The notes beneath the pieces were generated by a model. That model had not been told where the DNA came from. It made no database searches and was given only the letters and a program-made list of their open reading frames with translations. Positions 15,703 through 25,344 of a stretch of 64,000 nt of DNA are shown here, piece by piece. The stretch is taken from NCBI GenBank assembly GCA_016841245.1, contig JAENZN010000020.1, positions 1 through 64,000 of the forward strand, written 5' to 3'. A program made the translations under genes and the position numbers. The stretch is from Syntrophomonas sp. Its GTDB lineage: Bacteria; Bacillota; Syntrophomonadia; Syntrophomonadales; Syntrophomonadaceae. The first letter of the stretch is position 1. Each line of letters starts with the position of its first letter.

Positions 15703-16656
15703 ATGATTTATGAATTTCAGGTAGCAACGGCCCATAATACTGATAATTTTTTGCAGGAACTTGATAATCGATTGAGGTGGATCAAGCAGAGAGGATATGA
15801 CCTGGACATTGAGGTTATTCCTTTACAGCAGTTGGCCACTCAGCTGGCGGCTAAGCTTCTATCCTTTAGACTGCATGGTGCTGGTAAGCAGGATAGTACC
15901 TTTCGAAACGAAGATATAATCTATATATTCAAACATCAGATGGCTGAAGTACTGGCGGAGCACATTGTCAATGACTGGGAATCAAGACTGCTGTGGAAAG
16001 AAATAATGAAGTCTTACCGAAAAACAAGTCCTGATGATAAACAGTCACTCTATATTAAATCGGGTGATTTCCTGCGCAGGTGTCATGAAAATGAAAGTCT
16101 AAATCTACTCATGAATTTTGGCCGCAAGAATAGGATATCCCATCGCATACTGGAACATATAAATAATTATGAATTCCTGGCGGTAGACGGATTTATCAAC
16201 TTTTGCATGAGAGATTATCTTACCGAGATAAAATTTGCGGTAGAGGTTGCCGCTGAGGAATTAAAAAACGAAAAAGAGTATAATGATTTTGTTAATCTCT
16301 TAAGGTATTTTGTTGATACCCAGGTTCCCCAGGTTCGTGAAGTAAATCTTCTGCTGGGAAGTAATGGATTATTTTATTTATGGGATCATGCCGGATGTAA
16401 AATCGAAGAGCAATACATGCAGCATTACCTGGATGACTTGCTGCTGGATGACGTGAGTCTGGATGATCTTCTGGTTAGTATTTTAATTACTATTGCTCCC
16501 CGGAGGATAATAATTCATAATGCTTCTGAACTACCTCACAATGAATCGGTAGAGATAATTAAAAAAGTTTTCGAGGATAAAATCGTGTTCTGCACCGGCT
16601 GCAAAAAATGTTCCCATTATTTGTGTGAAATAGAGCCGGGCGGAAAAAGGAAATAA
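15703..16656 (+). CDS. ytxC: YtxC-like protein (sporulation-associated family)
   Basis: The 317-residue cytoplasmic protein resembles the YtxC family of endospore formers, whose gene lies just upstream of thrS in Bacillus, as here. Features include a helical core, an N-terminal region with the phrase DNRLRWIKQRGYD, an acidic LDDLLLDDVSLDDLLVS stretch and a Cys-rich end (CTGCKKCSHYLC) that might bind metal. Although the frame is open from 15652, GATGGAGG puts the start at ATG 15703. The exact role is unknown; the call rests on position and general form. Confidence 0.6.
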   Translation: MIYEFQVATAHNTDNFLQELDNRLRWIKQRGYDLDIEVIPLQQLATQLAAKLLSFRLHGAGKQDSTFRNEDIIYIFKHQMAEVLAEHIVNDWESRLLWKEIMKSYRKTSPDDKQSLYIKSGDFLRRCHENESLNLLMNFGRKNRISHRILEHINNYEFLAVDGFINFCMRDYLTEIKFAVEVAAEELKNEKEYNDFVNLLRYFVDTQVPQVREVNLLLGSNGLFYLWDHAGCKIEEQYMQHYLDDLLLDDVSLDDLLVSILITIAPRRIIIHNASELPHNESVEIIKKVFEDKIVFCTGCKKCSHYLCEIEPGGKRK

Positions 16657-16680
16657 TTAAAATTAAAAATAATGCCTGGC

Positions 16681-16722
16681 ATAAGTCCCCTTTAGAATAA
16701 AGGGGACTTATTATATTTTTTT
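16681..16722 (+). terminator. Intrinsic terminator after ytxC
   Basis: Fourteen-base perfect arms (ATAAGTCCCCTTTA and complement) close on a three-base loop, followed by TATATTTTTTTT. Confidence 0.9.
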
Positions 16723-16807
16723 TAAAAATATTAGCATAAATATTAGCAGTTTGCGGTAATTGCTAAAGTTTGATATATTTTTCCTAATAGAAAAATAGGG
16801 GAATAAA

Positions 16808-17404
16808 ATGTATCAGCTAATAGCTATTCCAATTATCAGTGCTTTTATCGGTTATATTACCAATGTAGTTGCTATTAAACTGCTTTTCTGGCCGCGAAAG
16901 CCTGTGAATTGCATGTTATTTGAATTGTATGGACTCTTGCCCAAGCGGAGATTAGATATTGCCAGCAGCATTGGGTCTATTGTCGAAGAACAGCTTCTGT
17001 CATTGGAGGATATATTCGAGCAAATCGATACCCCCCAGACCCGGGAATCCCTGGTGAACAGGATAATGGAAATTATCAGGGCTCGTGTATCCAGCGCCGT
17101 ACCCGGTTTTGTTCCGGGTAAAATAACCCATCTGGTTGGGAGTAGTGTGGACCGGGTATTGCGTCAGGAAGCTGAAGAGATAATCAAACAGGTGATCAGA
17201 GCGAGTCAGGTTCATTTAAGTGAAGAAATCCATATCAAAAAGATGGTAGAGGACAAAATTAATGAACTTGATATACAGCAGTTGGAAGATATGGTAAGAA
17301 AGGTTTCATCGACAGAGCTTAAATTTATTGAGATACTAGGAGGAGTTCTGGGATTCCTGATAGGAATTATACAGATCGGTATACTGCTAATATTTCCGCT
17401 ATAA
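16808..17404 (+). CDS. DUF445 family membrane protein
   Basis: The 198-residue protein opens with a hydrophobic helix and the family's typical phrase IGYITNVVAIKLLFWPRKP, continues with an amphipathic helical region (RRLDIASSIGSIVEEQLLS...), and ends with a C-terminal membrane segment (GGVLGFLIGIIQIGILLIFPL). This is the DUF445/YheB-type layout, here in a short form since family members often reach 380 or more residues. It should be held at the membrane by both ends. The stop codon is 31 bases before thrS, suggesting cotranscription. The biochemical function is unknown. Confidence 0.75.
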   Translation: MYQLIAIPIISAFIGYITNVVAIKLLFWPRKPVNCMLFELYGLLPKRRLDIASSIGSIVEEQLLSLEDIFEQIDTPQTRESLVNRIMEIIRARVSSAVPGFVPGKITHLVGSSVDRVLRQEAEEIIKQVIRASQVHLSEEIHIKKMVEDKINELDIQQLEDMVRKVSSTELKFIEILGGVLGFLIGIIQIGILLIFPL

Positions 17405-17435
17405 GTAAAAAGCATAAATTCAGGAGGTAATAATA

Positions 17436-19346
17436 ATGGTGGCAATTAAATTGAAGGATGGTAGCCAGCGAGAATACCCGGAAGGTATCAGCCTGCTGCA
17501 GGTTGCCGAAGACATAAGTAACAAGCTGGCAAAAAATGCAGTTGTAGCTAGATTTAACGGGCAGTTACGAGATCTGCATTCAGAAGTCAACGAAGATGGG
17601 ACGCTGGAACTATTAGACTTTGATAACCCGGAAGCCAGGGTGGTTTACCGGCATTCTTCTTCTCATGTCATGGCTCAGGCTGTTCAGAGACTCTGGCCAG
17701 GCACTCAGCTGGCTATAGGCCCAGCGATTGATAAAGGTTTTTACTACGATTTTGAGAGCGAGCATACTATTACTCCGGATGATTTTAAAGCCATAGAGGA
17801 AGAGATGCTCAAAATAATAAAAGCAGATTACCCAATCATAAAAAAAGAGCTGTCTCGGGAGGAGGCACTTAATTTTTTCCGGGACCGGAATGAACCATAT
17901 AAAGTTGAACTTATTGAAGATCTGCCCGAAGATGCAGTAATAAGCACTTACCAGCAGGGAGAATTCATTGATCTCTGTGCTGGTCCCCACCTCCCATCTA
18001 CCGGGAGATTGAAAGCGGTTAAACTTATGAGCCTGGCGGGTGCATACTGGCGCGGAAGTGAAGCCAATCAGATGCTGCAGAGAATATATGCTACCTCCTT
18101 TCCTAAAAAGAGCCTGCTGGATGATTATCTACACAAATTAGAAGAGGCCAAAAGGCGTGATCATCGTCGACTGGGAAGAGAACTGGGTCTTTTTGTAGTC
18201 CTCGATGAAGGTCCAGGGTTTCCATTTTTTATGCCCAAAGGGATGATTTTAAGAAATGAACTGGAAAAATTCTGGCGGGAAGAGCATGCCCGGGCGGGAT
18301 ATCATGAGATAAGAACTCCAATTATACTGAACCGGGAAATGTGGGAGCAGTCTGGACACTGGGATCATTATAAAGAGAATATGTATTTTACAGTGATTGA
18401 CGAGACTGATTATGCTATAAAGCCGATGAATTGTCCCGGGGGGATGCTGGTATATAAACAGAGTATTCACAGCTACCGGGATCTGCCCCTGAGGATGGGA
18501 GAGATGGGCCTGGTGCACCGGCATGAATTGTCCGGAGTACTGCACGGATTGATGCGGGTCAGGGCCTTTACCCAGGATGATGCCCACATCTTTATGTTGC
18601 CCGACCAGATTATCAATGAGATAAAAGGGGTTATCGAACTGGTGGATCGTTTCTACAGCCTGTTTGGTTTTCCGTATCATGTTGAAGTCTCAACCAAACC
18701 TGAAAAAGCTATGGGTTCAGATGAGATGTGGGATATTGCCACTGAGGCATTAAAACAAGCTTTGGATGAAAAAGGTATGAAATACCGGATAAATGAGGGG
18801 GATGGTGCATTTTACGGTCCCAAGATAGATTTTCATCTTCAGGATTCACTGGATAGAACCTGGCAGTGTGGTACCATTCAGCTTGATTTCCAGATGCCGG
18901 AGAAGTTCGACCTCACTTATGTAGGTGAAGACGGAGAGAAACACCGGCCGGTTATGATACATCGGGTTATTTATGGGAGTATCGAGCGTTTTATAGGTAT
19001 ACTCACTGAACATTTTGCGGGAGCTTTCCCCAGTTGGTTAGCACCGGTACAGGTAAGGGTACTGCCTATTACTGATCGCAACCATGAATATGCCGGGCAG
19101 GTAGTAGAAGAACTGAAGGCTGAAGGTATCAGAGCAGAGGCGGATCTGCGCAGTGAAAAAACTGGCTACAAGATTCGGGAAGGCCAGCTGCAGAAGATTC
19201 CCTATCTGCTTATCGTTGGGGATAAGGAAGTTGAATCCGGCACTGTGTCAGTCAGACATCGCCGGGAAGGTGATCTGGGGCCTGCAGCCCTAGCAGATTT
19301 CAAGATACAGCTGAACTCAGAAATAAAAGAAAAGCAAAATAGATAA
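17436..19346 (+). CDS. thrS: Threonine-tRNA ligase
   Basis: This 636-residue enzyme charges tRNA-Thr. Domains in order are TGS (1-63), the editing domain with HSSSHVMAQAV (zinc/editing His pair, about 72) and the SAD motif, the class II catalytic core with motif 2 around MGLVHRHELSGVLHGLMRVR and Zn-binding Cys in MNCPGGM, then the anticodon-binding domain (LAPVQVRVLPI to the end). AGGAGG precedes the ATG. Length is normal. No T-box is visible in the 31 bases upstream, so it is either read with the DUF445 gene or controlled further upstream. Confidence 0.97.
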   Translation: MVAIKLKDGSQREYPEGISLLQVAEDISNKLAKNAVVARFNGQLRDLHSEVNEDGTLELLDFDNPEARVVYRHSSSHVMAQAVQRLWPGTQLAIGPAIDKGFYYDFESEHTITPDDFKAIEEEMLKIIKADYPIIKKELSREEALNFFRDRNEPYKVELIEDLPEDAVISTYQQGEFIDLCAGPHLPSTGRLKAVKLMSLAGAYWRGSEANQMLQRIYATSFPKKSLLDDYLHKLEEAKRRDHRRLGRELGLFVVLDEGPGFPFFMPKGMILRNELEKFWREEHARAGYHEIRTPIILNREMWEQSGHWDHYKENMYFTVIDETDYAIKPMNCPGGMLVYKQSIHSYRDLPLRMGEMGLVHRHELSGVLHGLMRVRAFTQDDAHIFMLPDQIINEIKGVIELVDRFYSLFGFPYHVEVSTKPEKAMGSDEMWDIATEALKQALDEKGMKYRINEGDGAFYGPKIDFHLQDSLDRTWQCGTIQLDFQMPEKFDLTYVGEDGEKHRPVMIHRVIYGSIERFIGILTEHFAGAFPSWLAPVQVRVLPITDRNHEYAGQVVEELKAEGIRAEADLRSEKTGYKIREGQLQKIPYLLIVGDKEVESGTVSVRHRREGDLGPAALADFKIQLNSEIKEKQNR

Positions 19347-19349
19347 CAT

Positions 19350-19556
19350 TGCATCTAAAAACAAAATATGCTATACTCCAATATGTACTAAGCAGGAGCT
19401 TGGCTTCTCACCTTACAACGATAGTTAGTAAGGTATTGATTTTAACTAAACCAGAGTTAAATAGCGGGTAGTATCTTATTCTGGGTAGTTGTTAAATGAT
19501 TAAAGAAGCGGGCTTTTGTAGCCCGCTTTTTATATTTTTCGGGAGGTGAACTTCTT
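19350..19556 (+). promoter_or_regulatory. Leader of the infC-rpmI-rplT operon with attenuator
   Basis: The 207 bases before infC contain conserved-looking segments (AGCAGGAGCTTGGCTTCTCACC at 19392 onwards) and an intrinsic terminator at 19506-19538 (AAGCGGGCT / AGCCCGCTT plus a T-rich tail). In Firmicutes the operon is commonly autoregulated by L20 binding its leader (Rfam L20 leader), which fits a terminator placed just before the ribosome-binding site. A covariance-model match would confirm the type. Confidence 0.6.
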
Positions 19557-20105
19557 ATCAGCAAGGATTGGAGAGTTAACGAGGAAATTCGCGTAAGAGA
19601 AGTCCGGCTTATAAGCGAAACAGGCGAGCAGCTAGGGATTGTTCCTGTTCGGGAAGCTGTGGAACTGGCTGAACAAAAGCAGCTGGACCTGGTTGAAATA
19701 GCTCCTTCTGCTAAACCCCCGGTCTGTCGTTTGATGGACTACGGTAAATTCAAATTTGAGCAGAGCAAAAGGGAAAAGGAATCCCGCAAAAAGCAGAAAA
19801 TTGTTTCGGTCAAAGAGGTGAAAATGCGGCCTAATATCGAAGACCATGATTTCCAGGTTAAAGCCAAGAACGCCAGGAAATTTCTGGCTTCCGGCGATAA
19901 GGTGAAAGTTACTATTATGTTCCGAGGTCGCCAGATTACTCACCCTGAATTGGGTGAACGCTTATGTGTAAAACTAGCCGAGCAGTTATCGGATATTTCC
20001 TCGGTAGAAAAACTTCCAAAAATTGAGGGAAGAAATATGGTTTCAATACTGGTGCCTAAACTGGAACCCGAGAAAAGCAAGAAGGAGGAAGAAACTGATG
20101 CCTAA
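19557..20105 (+). CDS. infC: Translation initiation factor IF-3
   Basis: The 182-residue protein has both IF-3 domains: the N-domain ([30 protein letters not shown]) and the C-domain ([34 protein letters not shown]). The first AUG-type codon in frame (19659) would cut into the N-domain. The family's expected start falls at AUC 19557, seven bases after GGGAGGTGAA. A rare AUU/AUC/AUA start is a known hallmark of infC and lets IF-3 limit its own translation. The protein binds the 30S subunit and checks initiator tRNA pairing. It overlaps rpmI by eight bases. Confidence 0.95.
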   Translation: MSKDWRVNEEIRVREVRLISETGEQLGIVPVREAVELAEQKQLDLVEIAPSAKPPVCRLMDYGKFKFEQSKREKESRKKQKIVSVKEVKMRPNIEDHDFQVKAKNARKFLASGDKVKVTIMFRGRQITHPELGERLCVKLAEQLSDISSVEKLPKIEGRNMVSILVPKLEPEKSKKEEETDA

Positions 20106-20289
20106 GATGAAAACCCACCGCGGGGCTGCAAAAAGATTTAAGAAAACAGGCAGCGGTAAGATAAAGAGAGCAAAAGCTTATGCCAGCCACCTTTTAGGAG
20201 GAAAGAGTCCCAAGAGAAAGAGAAAGCTGCGTAAGTCTGGCCTGGTAAGCGAGCAGGAAAATAAACGTATTTCTAATCTTATTCAGTAA
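20098..20289 (+). CDS. rpmI: Large ribosomal subunit protein bL35
   Basis: The 63-residue basic protein begins [20 protein letters not shown] and continues with the bL35 signature through [11 protein letters not shown]. Start is ATG 20098, within the end of infC (overlap ATGCCTAA), after a AAGGAGGAAG site, so translation is coupled to IF-3. It is part of the 50S subunit. Confidence 0.97.
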   Translation: MPKMKTHRGAAKRFKKTGSGKIKRAKAYASHLLGGKSPKRKRKLRKSGLVSEQENKRISNLIQ

Positions 20290-20312
20290 AATATTAGTGG
20301 GAGGTAGTTACG

Positions 20313-20672
20313 ATGCCAAGGGTAAAACGCGGCGTGACTTCACATAGAAGACACAAAAAAATATTGAAAATGGCCAAAGGTTACCGCGGAGCCAAATCCA
20401 AGCTTTACCGGGTAGCCAATCAGCAGGTTATGAAATCCGGTCAATACGCGTATATTCATCGGAAGTTAAAAAAGCGAGACTTTCGCAAATTATGGATAGC
20501 TCGTATAAATGCAGCTGCCAGAGATAACGGTACCACCTACAGCAGAATGGTACACGGCCTGAAGGTAGCCGGTGTAGACATTAACCGGAAGATGCTGGCG
20601 GAACTTGCTATAAGTGACCCGCAGGGGTTTTCCAAACTGGCTGAAATAGCCAAAAGCAATGTAAACAATTGA
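20313..20672 (+). CDS. rplT: Large ribosomal subunit protein bL20
   Basis: The 119-residue protein shows the usual bL20 start ([19 protein letters not shown]) and the globular C-terminus ([19 protein letters not shown]). It binds 23S rRNA early in 50S assembly and in many Firmicutes represses this operon through the leader. GGGAGGTAG precedes the ATG. It is the last gene of the operon, followed by a strong terminator. Confidence 0.98.
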   Translation: MPRVKRGVTSHRRHKKILKMAKGYRGAKSKLYRVANQQVMKSGQYAYIHRKLKKRDFRKLWIARINAAARDNGTTYSRMVHGLKVAGVDINRKMLAELAISDPQGFSKLAEIAKSNVNN

Positions 20673-20677
20673 TTTTG

Positions 20678-20710
20678 AAAAAAGTATGGTAATTAAAACC
20701 ATACTTTTTT
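20678..20710 (+). terminator. Intrinsic terminator of the infC operon
   Basis: AAAAAAGTATGGT and its complement enclose seven bases, with T residues built into the 3' arm. Confidence 0.9.
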
Positions 20711-20827
20711 ATTATCAATTTCTCAGTTAAAATGATTGCAGCAGCTGCGGATTGGCAGTCACCCTCTGGGCACAACCTCGTACCGGGACAAGCGAGAAAG
20801 TTGAATTATTGATTAAAGGTGACAAGC

Positions 20828-21625
20828 ATGAAGGAAATAAAATCCAGGGATAATCAGAAAATAAAGGATGCAGCTCGTTTAAAGGATCATAAGTATCGGC
20901 ACCGGGAGCAGATGTTTCTAATTGAGGGCAGAAATCTGTTTTGCGAAGCCGTGAAGGGACAGCAGGAGTTGCAGAGAGTTTTTGTAGAGAGAGAAGAGGC
21001 AGAGCAATATCTGGATGAGTTCAGGAAAACTCGGGATGTGGAGTGGATAAAAATTGATCATAATTTAATGAAATATATATGTGATACCCAAACGCCTCAG
21101 GGAATTGTGGCAGTGGACAGAATCCCGCAATGGAATTTACATGAGACGATACGGAAATCAGGTTTGGTGCTGTTTCTGGATAGAATTGCAGATCCTGGCA
21201 ATATGGGTACCATTCTTCGTATTGCCTGGGCATTTGGGGTGCAGGGAGTAATGTTAAGCAGCGGGTGTGTTGATCCATTTAGCCCTAAAGTGGTAAGAGC
21301 CAGCATGGGAGCTGTATTCCATGTTCCGGTGTTTTATGATATATCGGCAGAAGAGTTAGTTAGTTACCAAGCAGAAGGATATCGCATCCTGGCCAGTTCA
21401 TTAAACACGGACCTTAGTATAAATGAGGTTGATTTTACTGGTTCGGTTATAATAATTGTCGGCAGCGAAGCTCGGGGGGTTAGTGCCAAAATATTAAGTG
21501 TTTGTGATCAATCTTTTAAAATTCCAATAATTACTCCAGTTGATTCTTTAAATGCGGGTGTAGCCTGTGGTATAATAGTTTATGAAGCAGGGAAGCAAAG
21601 AGGAAGCAATTCTGGCCATTCGTAG
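20828..21625 (+). CDS. SpoU-family RNA 2'-O-methyltransferase
   Basis: The 265-residue protein carries the three SPOUT motifs: DPGNMGTILRIAWAFG (motif 1), VGSEARGVS (motif 2) and IPIITPVDSLNAGVACGI (motif 3, the knot), after a substrate-binding N-domain (about 1-95). It should transfer a methyl group from SAM to a ribose 2'-OH in tRNA or 23S rRNA. In Bacillus a homologue, ysgA, also lies next to pheS. I prefer ATG 20828 to GTG 20819 because AAAGGTG is then seven bases upstream. Its target RNA cannot be told from sequence. Confidence 0.88.
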   Translation: MKEIKSRDNQKIKDAARLKDHKYRHREQMFLIEGRNLFCEAVKGQQELQRVFVEREEAEQYLDEFRKTRDVEWIKIDHNLMKYICDTQTPQGIVAVDRIPQWNLHETIRKSGLVLFLDRIADPGNMGTILRIAWAFGVQGVMLSSGCVDPFSPKVVRASMGAVFHVPVFYDISAEELVSYQAEGYRILASSLNTDLSINEVDFTGSVIIIVGSEARGVSAKILSVCDQSFKIPIITPVDSLNAGVACGIIVYEAGKQRGSNSGHS

Positions 21626-21688
21626 TACTGATCTATGGGAGAAGAAACTGCGAAGCGGGCCTGTATTTGAAGAGCGGAGGGTGAACCC

Positions 21689-21784
21689 ATGATGATAGCT
21701 CAAGCTGATGTATACTGGCAGCTATTCGAAACATCTGGATGCATCGCCTATTATCTATTGTATAAAATGCTTATTACCCAGTAA
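21689..21784 (+). CDS. YqzL-like micro-protein
   Basis: A 31-codon frame follows a strong GGAGGGTGA site. Its product contains W.LFETSGCIAYYLLYKML, which matches the pattern of YqzL-family small proteins of Firmicutes (Trp, Phe, Thr-Gly and Tyr-Leu-Leu-Tyr-Lys at similar spacing). The function of the family is unknown. It lies between the methyltransferase and the pheST leader and is too short for routine gene calling. Confidence 0.55.
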   Translation: MMIAQADVYWQLFETSGCIAYYLLYKMLITQ

Positions 21785-21799
21785 GTGTATAAATTATTA

Positions 21800-22046
21800 A
21801 TGCGATGAACAGGACAAGTAAGCTGTAATTTATCCCTTCAGGGAGGCTGTATCGGCGACTGGAAGTACAGCCAGGGAAGATGCAGGTGAATTCACCTGGG
21901 AGCAGTGGACTGAAATTAGCAGTAGGTCTTGCCGGTGGCCGCCGTTAGAGGTTATAAGTGAATCAGGTGGAGTTTACTTGATTAATTTGGGTGGTACCGC
22001 GGAATATAGCTTTCGTCCCTTAAGGGGGGGACAAAAGCCTTTTTTA
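21800..22046 (+). promoter_or_regulatory. T-box riboswitch controlling pheST
   Basis: The leader contains the T-box sequence GGGTGGTACCGCGG (21989-22002), which pairs with the uncharged tRNA end in the antiterminator, and then a terminator (CTTTCGTCCC / GGGGGACAAAAG with a T run at 22038 onwards). An upstream stem I region runs from about 21810, and TTC at 21891-21893, inside GTGAATTCACC, is a plausible phenylalanine specifier. The gene after it, pheS, agrees. Exact ends were judged by eye. Confidence 0.92.
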
Positions 22047-22074
22047 TTTTCTGCCAGGGAGGATGTTATAAGCG

Positions 22075-23097
22075 ATGTTGACAAAACTAAACGAAATTAA
22101 GGTCCGTGCTGAAGAACTGCTGCAGGAAGCAGTAAGCATCGAAAAGTTGAATGATCTCAGGGTAAAGACCCTGGGTAGAAAAGGAGAGATTACTCTTCTG
22201 CTGAGAAGTTTAAAGGACTTAAGCCCGGAAGAGAAGGCCGAGATGGGTATGGCTGCTAATCATTTTAAGATGCAGCTGGAAGAGATGATTAATAAGAAAA
22301 CGGAAGAGTTAAAGCAGCAGGAAATGGAGAAGCGTCTGATTGCAGAGAAAATAGATGTTTCGCTTCCCGGGCTGCCTTTTATGAGAGGGAGTAAGCATCC
22401 TCTTACCCGGGTTTATGAAGAAATACGAGATATTTTCGTGGGAATGGGATTTAATGTCGCTGAAGGGCCGGAAATCGAGCTGGATTATTACAACTTTGAG
22501 GCCCTCAATGTACCCAAGGACCATCCAGCCCGGGACATGCAGGACACCTTTTATATAAATGAGGACATAGTATTGCGGACTCATACTTCACCAGTACAGG
22601 TTCGTACTATGGAAAAGATGGCCCCGCAACTGCCGGTCAGGATTATCGTACCAGGTAAGGTATATCGCAAAGATGATGATGCAACCCATTCACCCATGTT
22701 CCAACAGGTGGAAGGATTGGTACTGGATAGTAGAATTACTCTGGCAGATCTTAAAGGTACTTTAATGCATTTTGCCAGGGAGATATTCGATGCCGATTTG
22801 AAGGTGCGTTTTAGGCCTAGCTATTTCCCATTTACTGAACCCAGTGCAGAGATGGACATATCCTGTGTTATTTGTAAAGGTGCGGGATGCAGGGTTTGTT
22901 CCCATACCGGATGGTTGGAAATACTGGGTGCTGGTATGGTAAATCCACGAGTACTTGAATATGGTGGTTATGATCCAGAGCAGGTAACCGGATTCGCATT
23001 CGGAATGGGTATTGAAAGAATAGCCATGCTTAAATATGGTATCAACGACCTGCGCCTGTTTTTTGATAATGACAGGAGATTCTTGAAGCAGTTTTAG
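22075..23097 (+). CDS. pheS: Phenylalanine-tRNA ligase alpha subunit
   Basis: The 340-residue subunit has an N-terminal coiled coil (residues 1-90) that contacts tRNA, then the class II catalytic core: [41 protein letters not shown], motif 2 [19 protein letters not shown] and motif 3 [17 protein letters not shown]. It forms the (alpha-beta)2 synthetase with PheT, encoded 11 bases downstream, and is controlled by the T-box just upstream. Length and motifs are normal. Confidence 0.97.
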   Translation: MLTKLNEIKVRAEELLQEAVSIEKLNDLRVKTLGRKGEITLLLRSLKDLSPEEKAEMGMAANHFKMQLEEMINKKTEELKQQEMEKRLIAEKIDVSLPGLPFMRGSKHPLTRVYEEIRDIFVGMGFNVAEGPEIELDYYNFEALNVPKDHPARDMQDTFYINEDIVLRTHTSPVQVRTMEKMAPQLPVRIIVPGKVYRKDDDATHSPMFQQVEGLVLDSRITLADLKGTLMHFAREIFDADLKVRFRPSYFPFTEPSAEMDISCVICKGAGCRVCSHTGWLEILGAGMVNPRVLEYGGYDPEQVTGFAFGMGIERIAMLKYGINDLRLFFDNDRRFLKQF

Positions 23098-23108
23098 GAG
23101 GTAAGGGT

Positions 23109-25160
23109 ATGGGAGTATCAATAAATTGGTTAAAAGAGTATGTAGATATAGATTGGACCGCGGAAGAATTAGCCCACCGGCTGACTATGGCTGGAATAGC
23201 CATAGAGGGTGTAGAAGAAGCGGACTCGGATGTGATTATGGAGCTTGATTTAACTCCGAACCGAGGTGATTGTCTGGGCCTGATAAATCTGGCTCGTGAG
23301 GTCGCCGCATTAAATGGCCAACCATTAAGGATACCACAAGTAAAAATTTCAGAAAATCGTGAGAATATTAATGATTATATAAAAGTTGAAATAGATGCCC
23401 CTGATTTATGTCCCCGATACACAGCCAGGGTAGTCAAGAATGTGAAAGTTAAACCCTCACCTGAATGGATGCAGAATGCCTTACTCAGATCAGGCATCCG
23501 ACCTATCAGTAATATAGTAGATGTCACCAACTATGTGATGCTGGAAACCAATCAGCCTCTGCATGCTTTTGATTATGATCTGCTGGGTAAGGAGAAAAAA
23601 ATTGTGGTACGCAAAGCTGAATACCAGGAAAGTTTCACGACTCTGGATGAGGTCGAAAGGGAACTGGACTTGGATAGTTTGGTAATTACGGATGGAATCA
23701 GACCAGTTGCTCTGGCAGGAGTAATGGGCGGTTTAAATACCGAGATAAATGACAATACCAAAGATGTTTTGATTGAGTCAGCCAACTTTTTAAATACCAA
23801 TATCCGGAGAACTTCAAAAAAACAAGGTCTAAGGAGTGATTCTTCAGTTCGCTTTGAGAAAGGGACGGATCCTAATGGAGTTATATATGCGGTCAATCGA
23901 GCTGCCCAGCTTATGCAGGAACTGGGCGATGCTGAAGTAGTGAAAGGGATCTGTGACATTTACCCGGGGAAAAAGGAACCGCTTATAATCAACCTTCGTC
24001 CAGATCGGGTGAATCATCTCCTGGGAACAGAACTTAGCTTCAGTGAGATTAAGGGTTATCTGGAAAGACTTAAATTCGATATCAAGGATAAAAAAGGCTA
24101 TTTGGCGGTAGAAATACCTACTTATAGGCCGGATATCTCCATGGAAGTAGACTTGATTGAGGAAGTGGCCAGGCTGTATGGTTACAATAATGTTCCAGAT
24201 ACTCTTCCCCTGGGTATTAATCGCGGAGGGCTTACGGATTATCAGCGTTTCCGGGATCAAGTTAAGGAAGTAATGGCAGCCTATTTTTATGAGGTTATTA
24301 ACTACAGTTTTATAAGTCCGCAGCTTTTTGATCGCATTCTGCTGCCTGCCGACAGCTCACTCAGAAATGTTGTTCCAATAGCCAATCCGCTGTCGGAAGA
24401 ACAAAGTGTGATGAGAACTCTACTACTGCCCGGTCTGCTGGAAAATGTCAGTAAAAATATGGCTCGGCGCAACCAGAATCTTAATTTCTTCGAGATGGGG
24501 GCAGTTTATTATCCGTCCGATGACCGGCTGCCTGATGAGAAACTAAAATTAGGTGCTATTGTGGCTGGCAGGGTAGATTTAAACTGGTTAAAGAACCAGG
24601 TCCCTATGGACTTCTTTTATCTAAAAGGTATAGTGGAAATCCTGTTACAGGAACTGGGAATCAAAGATTGTATTTTTGAAAGACATCTACTACCAGGATA
24701 TCATCCGGGAAGGACTGCCAGCATAAACTGCCAGGGCAGAGAAATTGGGATTATAGGTGAAGTGCATCCCCTGGTTCTGGAAAACTTTGATATAAGTGAT
24801 AAAGCATGCGCTTTTGAATTAGATGTTAAAACCATGTTCGAAATAAAAGGACAGAAGATTATGATGGAGCAAATCGCCAAATACCCTGCGGTAGAACGGG
24901 ATATTGCTGTTCTTTTGAGTAAAGACGTAAAAGCTTCTGAAGCCATCGCGGTAATCAAAGCAGCAGATCCCGAGCTCTTACAGGATGTGATAGTATTTGA
25001 TATTTATACTGGGGAGCAGGTGCCTGAAGGTTATAAGAGCGCAGCATTCAGGCTCACTTTCCAATCCATGGAGCGAACCCTTAAAGAGGCAGAGATCAAC
25101 AACCGGGTGGATGCGATTTTATCTGAATTACAGAAGCAAATACAGGCCAGATTGAGATAA
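23109..25160 (+). CDS. pheT: Phenylalanine-tRNA ligase beta subunit lacking the tRNA-binding OB domain
   Basis: This is a PheT of 683 residues, about 115 fewer than the usual 800. The first 37 residues are normal (INWLKEYVDIDW), then the chain passes directly to IMELDLTPNRGDCLGLINLA, which normally follows the EMAP/OB-type tRNA-binding domain (about residues 40-155 in full-length forms). The B3/B4 editing region (RYTARVVKNV, VDVTNYVM), B5, the catalytic-like core and the C-terminal ferredoxin-fold anticodon-binding domain (YPAVERDIAVLL to RTLKEAEINNR) are all present. The deletion is clean and in frame, so the protein is likely functional. It is cotranscribed with pheS. Confidence 0.95.
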   Translation: MGVSINWLKEYVDIDWTAEELAHRLTMAGIAIEGVEEADSDVIMELDLTPNRGDCLGLINLAREVAALNGQPLRIPQVKISENRENINDYIKVEIDAPDLCPRYTARVVKNVKVKPSPEWMQNALLRSGIRPISNIVDVTNYVMLETNQPLHAFDYDLLGKEKKIVVRKAEYQESFTTLDEVERELDLDSLVITDGIRPVALAGVMGGLNTEINDNTKDVLIESANFLNTNIRRTSKKQGLRSDSSVRFEKGTDPNGVIYAVNRAAQLMQELGDAEVVKGICDIYPGKKEPLIINLRPDRVNHLLGTELSFSEIKGYLERLKFDIKDKKGYLAVEIPTYRPDISMEVDLIEEVARLYGYNNVPDTLPLGINRGGLTDYQRFRDQVKEVMAAYFYEVINYSFISPQLFDRILLPADSSLRNVVPIANPLSEEQSVMRTLLLPGLLENVSKNMARRNQNLNFFEMGAVYYPSDDRLPDEKLKLGAIVAGRVDLNWLKNQVPMDFFYLKGIVEILLQELGIKDCIFERHLLPGYHPGRTASINCQGREIGIIGEVHPLVLENFDISDKACAFELDVKTMFEIKGQKIMMEQIAKYPAVERDIAVLLSKDVKASEAIAVIKAADPELLQDVIVFDIYTGEQVPEGYKSAAFRLTFQSMERTLKEAEINNRVDAILSELQKQIQARLR

Positions 25161-25184
25161 CACCATAGTTCAGTTAATAAAGAT

Positions 25185-25224
25185 AAATACCTTCTGCCAT
25201 AATCATAAGGCAGAAGGTATTTTA
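25185..25224 (+). terminator. Intrinsic terminator of pheST
   Basis: AAATACCTTCTGCC and its complement close on a ten-base loop and run into TTTTATT. Confidence 0.9.
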
Positions 25225-25344
25225 TTGCATGGGATAAGGACGTCAATATTGTAATTCACCACAGGAATATACCAGGAGTAATATACATAGATATTCAGAA
25301 AAAGGTGCACTACATTCAATAATCACCTTAAGGAGGTAACAGTT

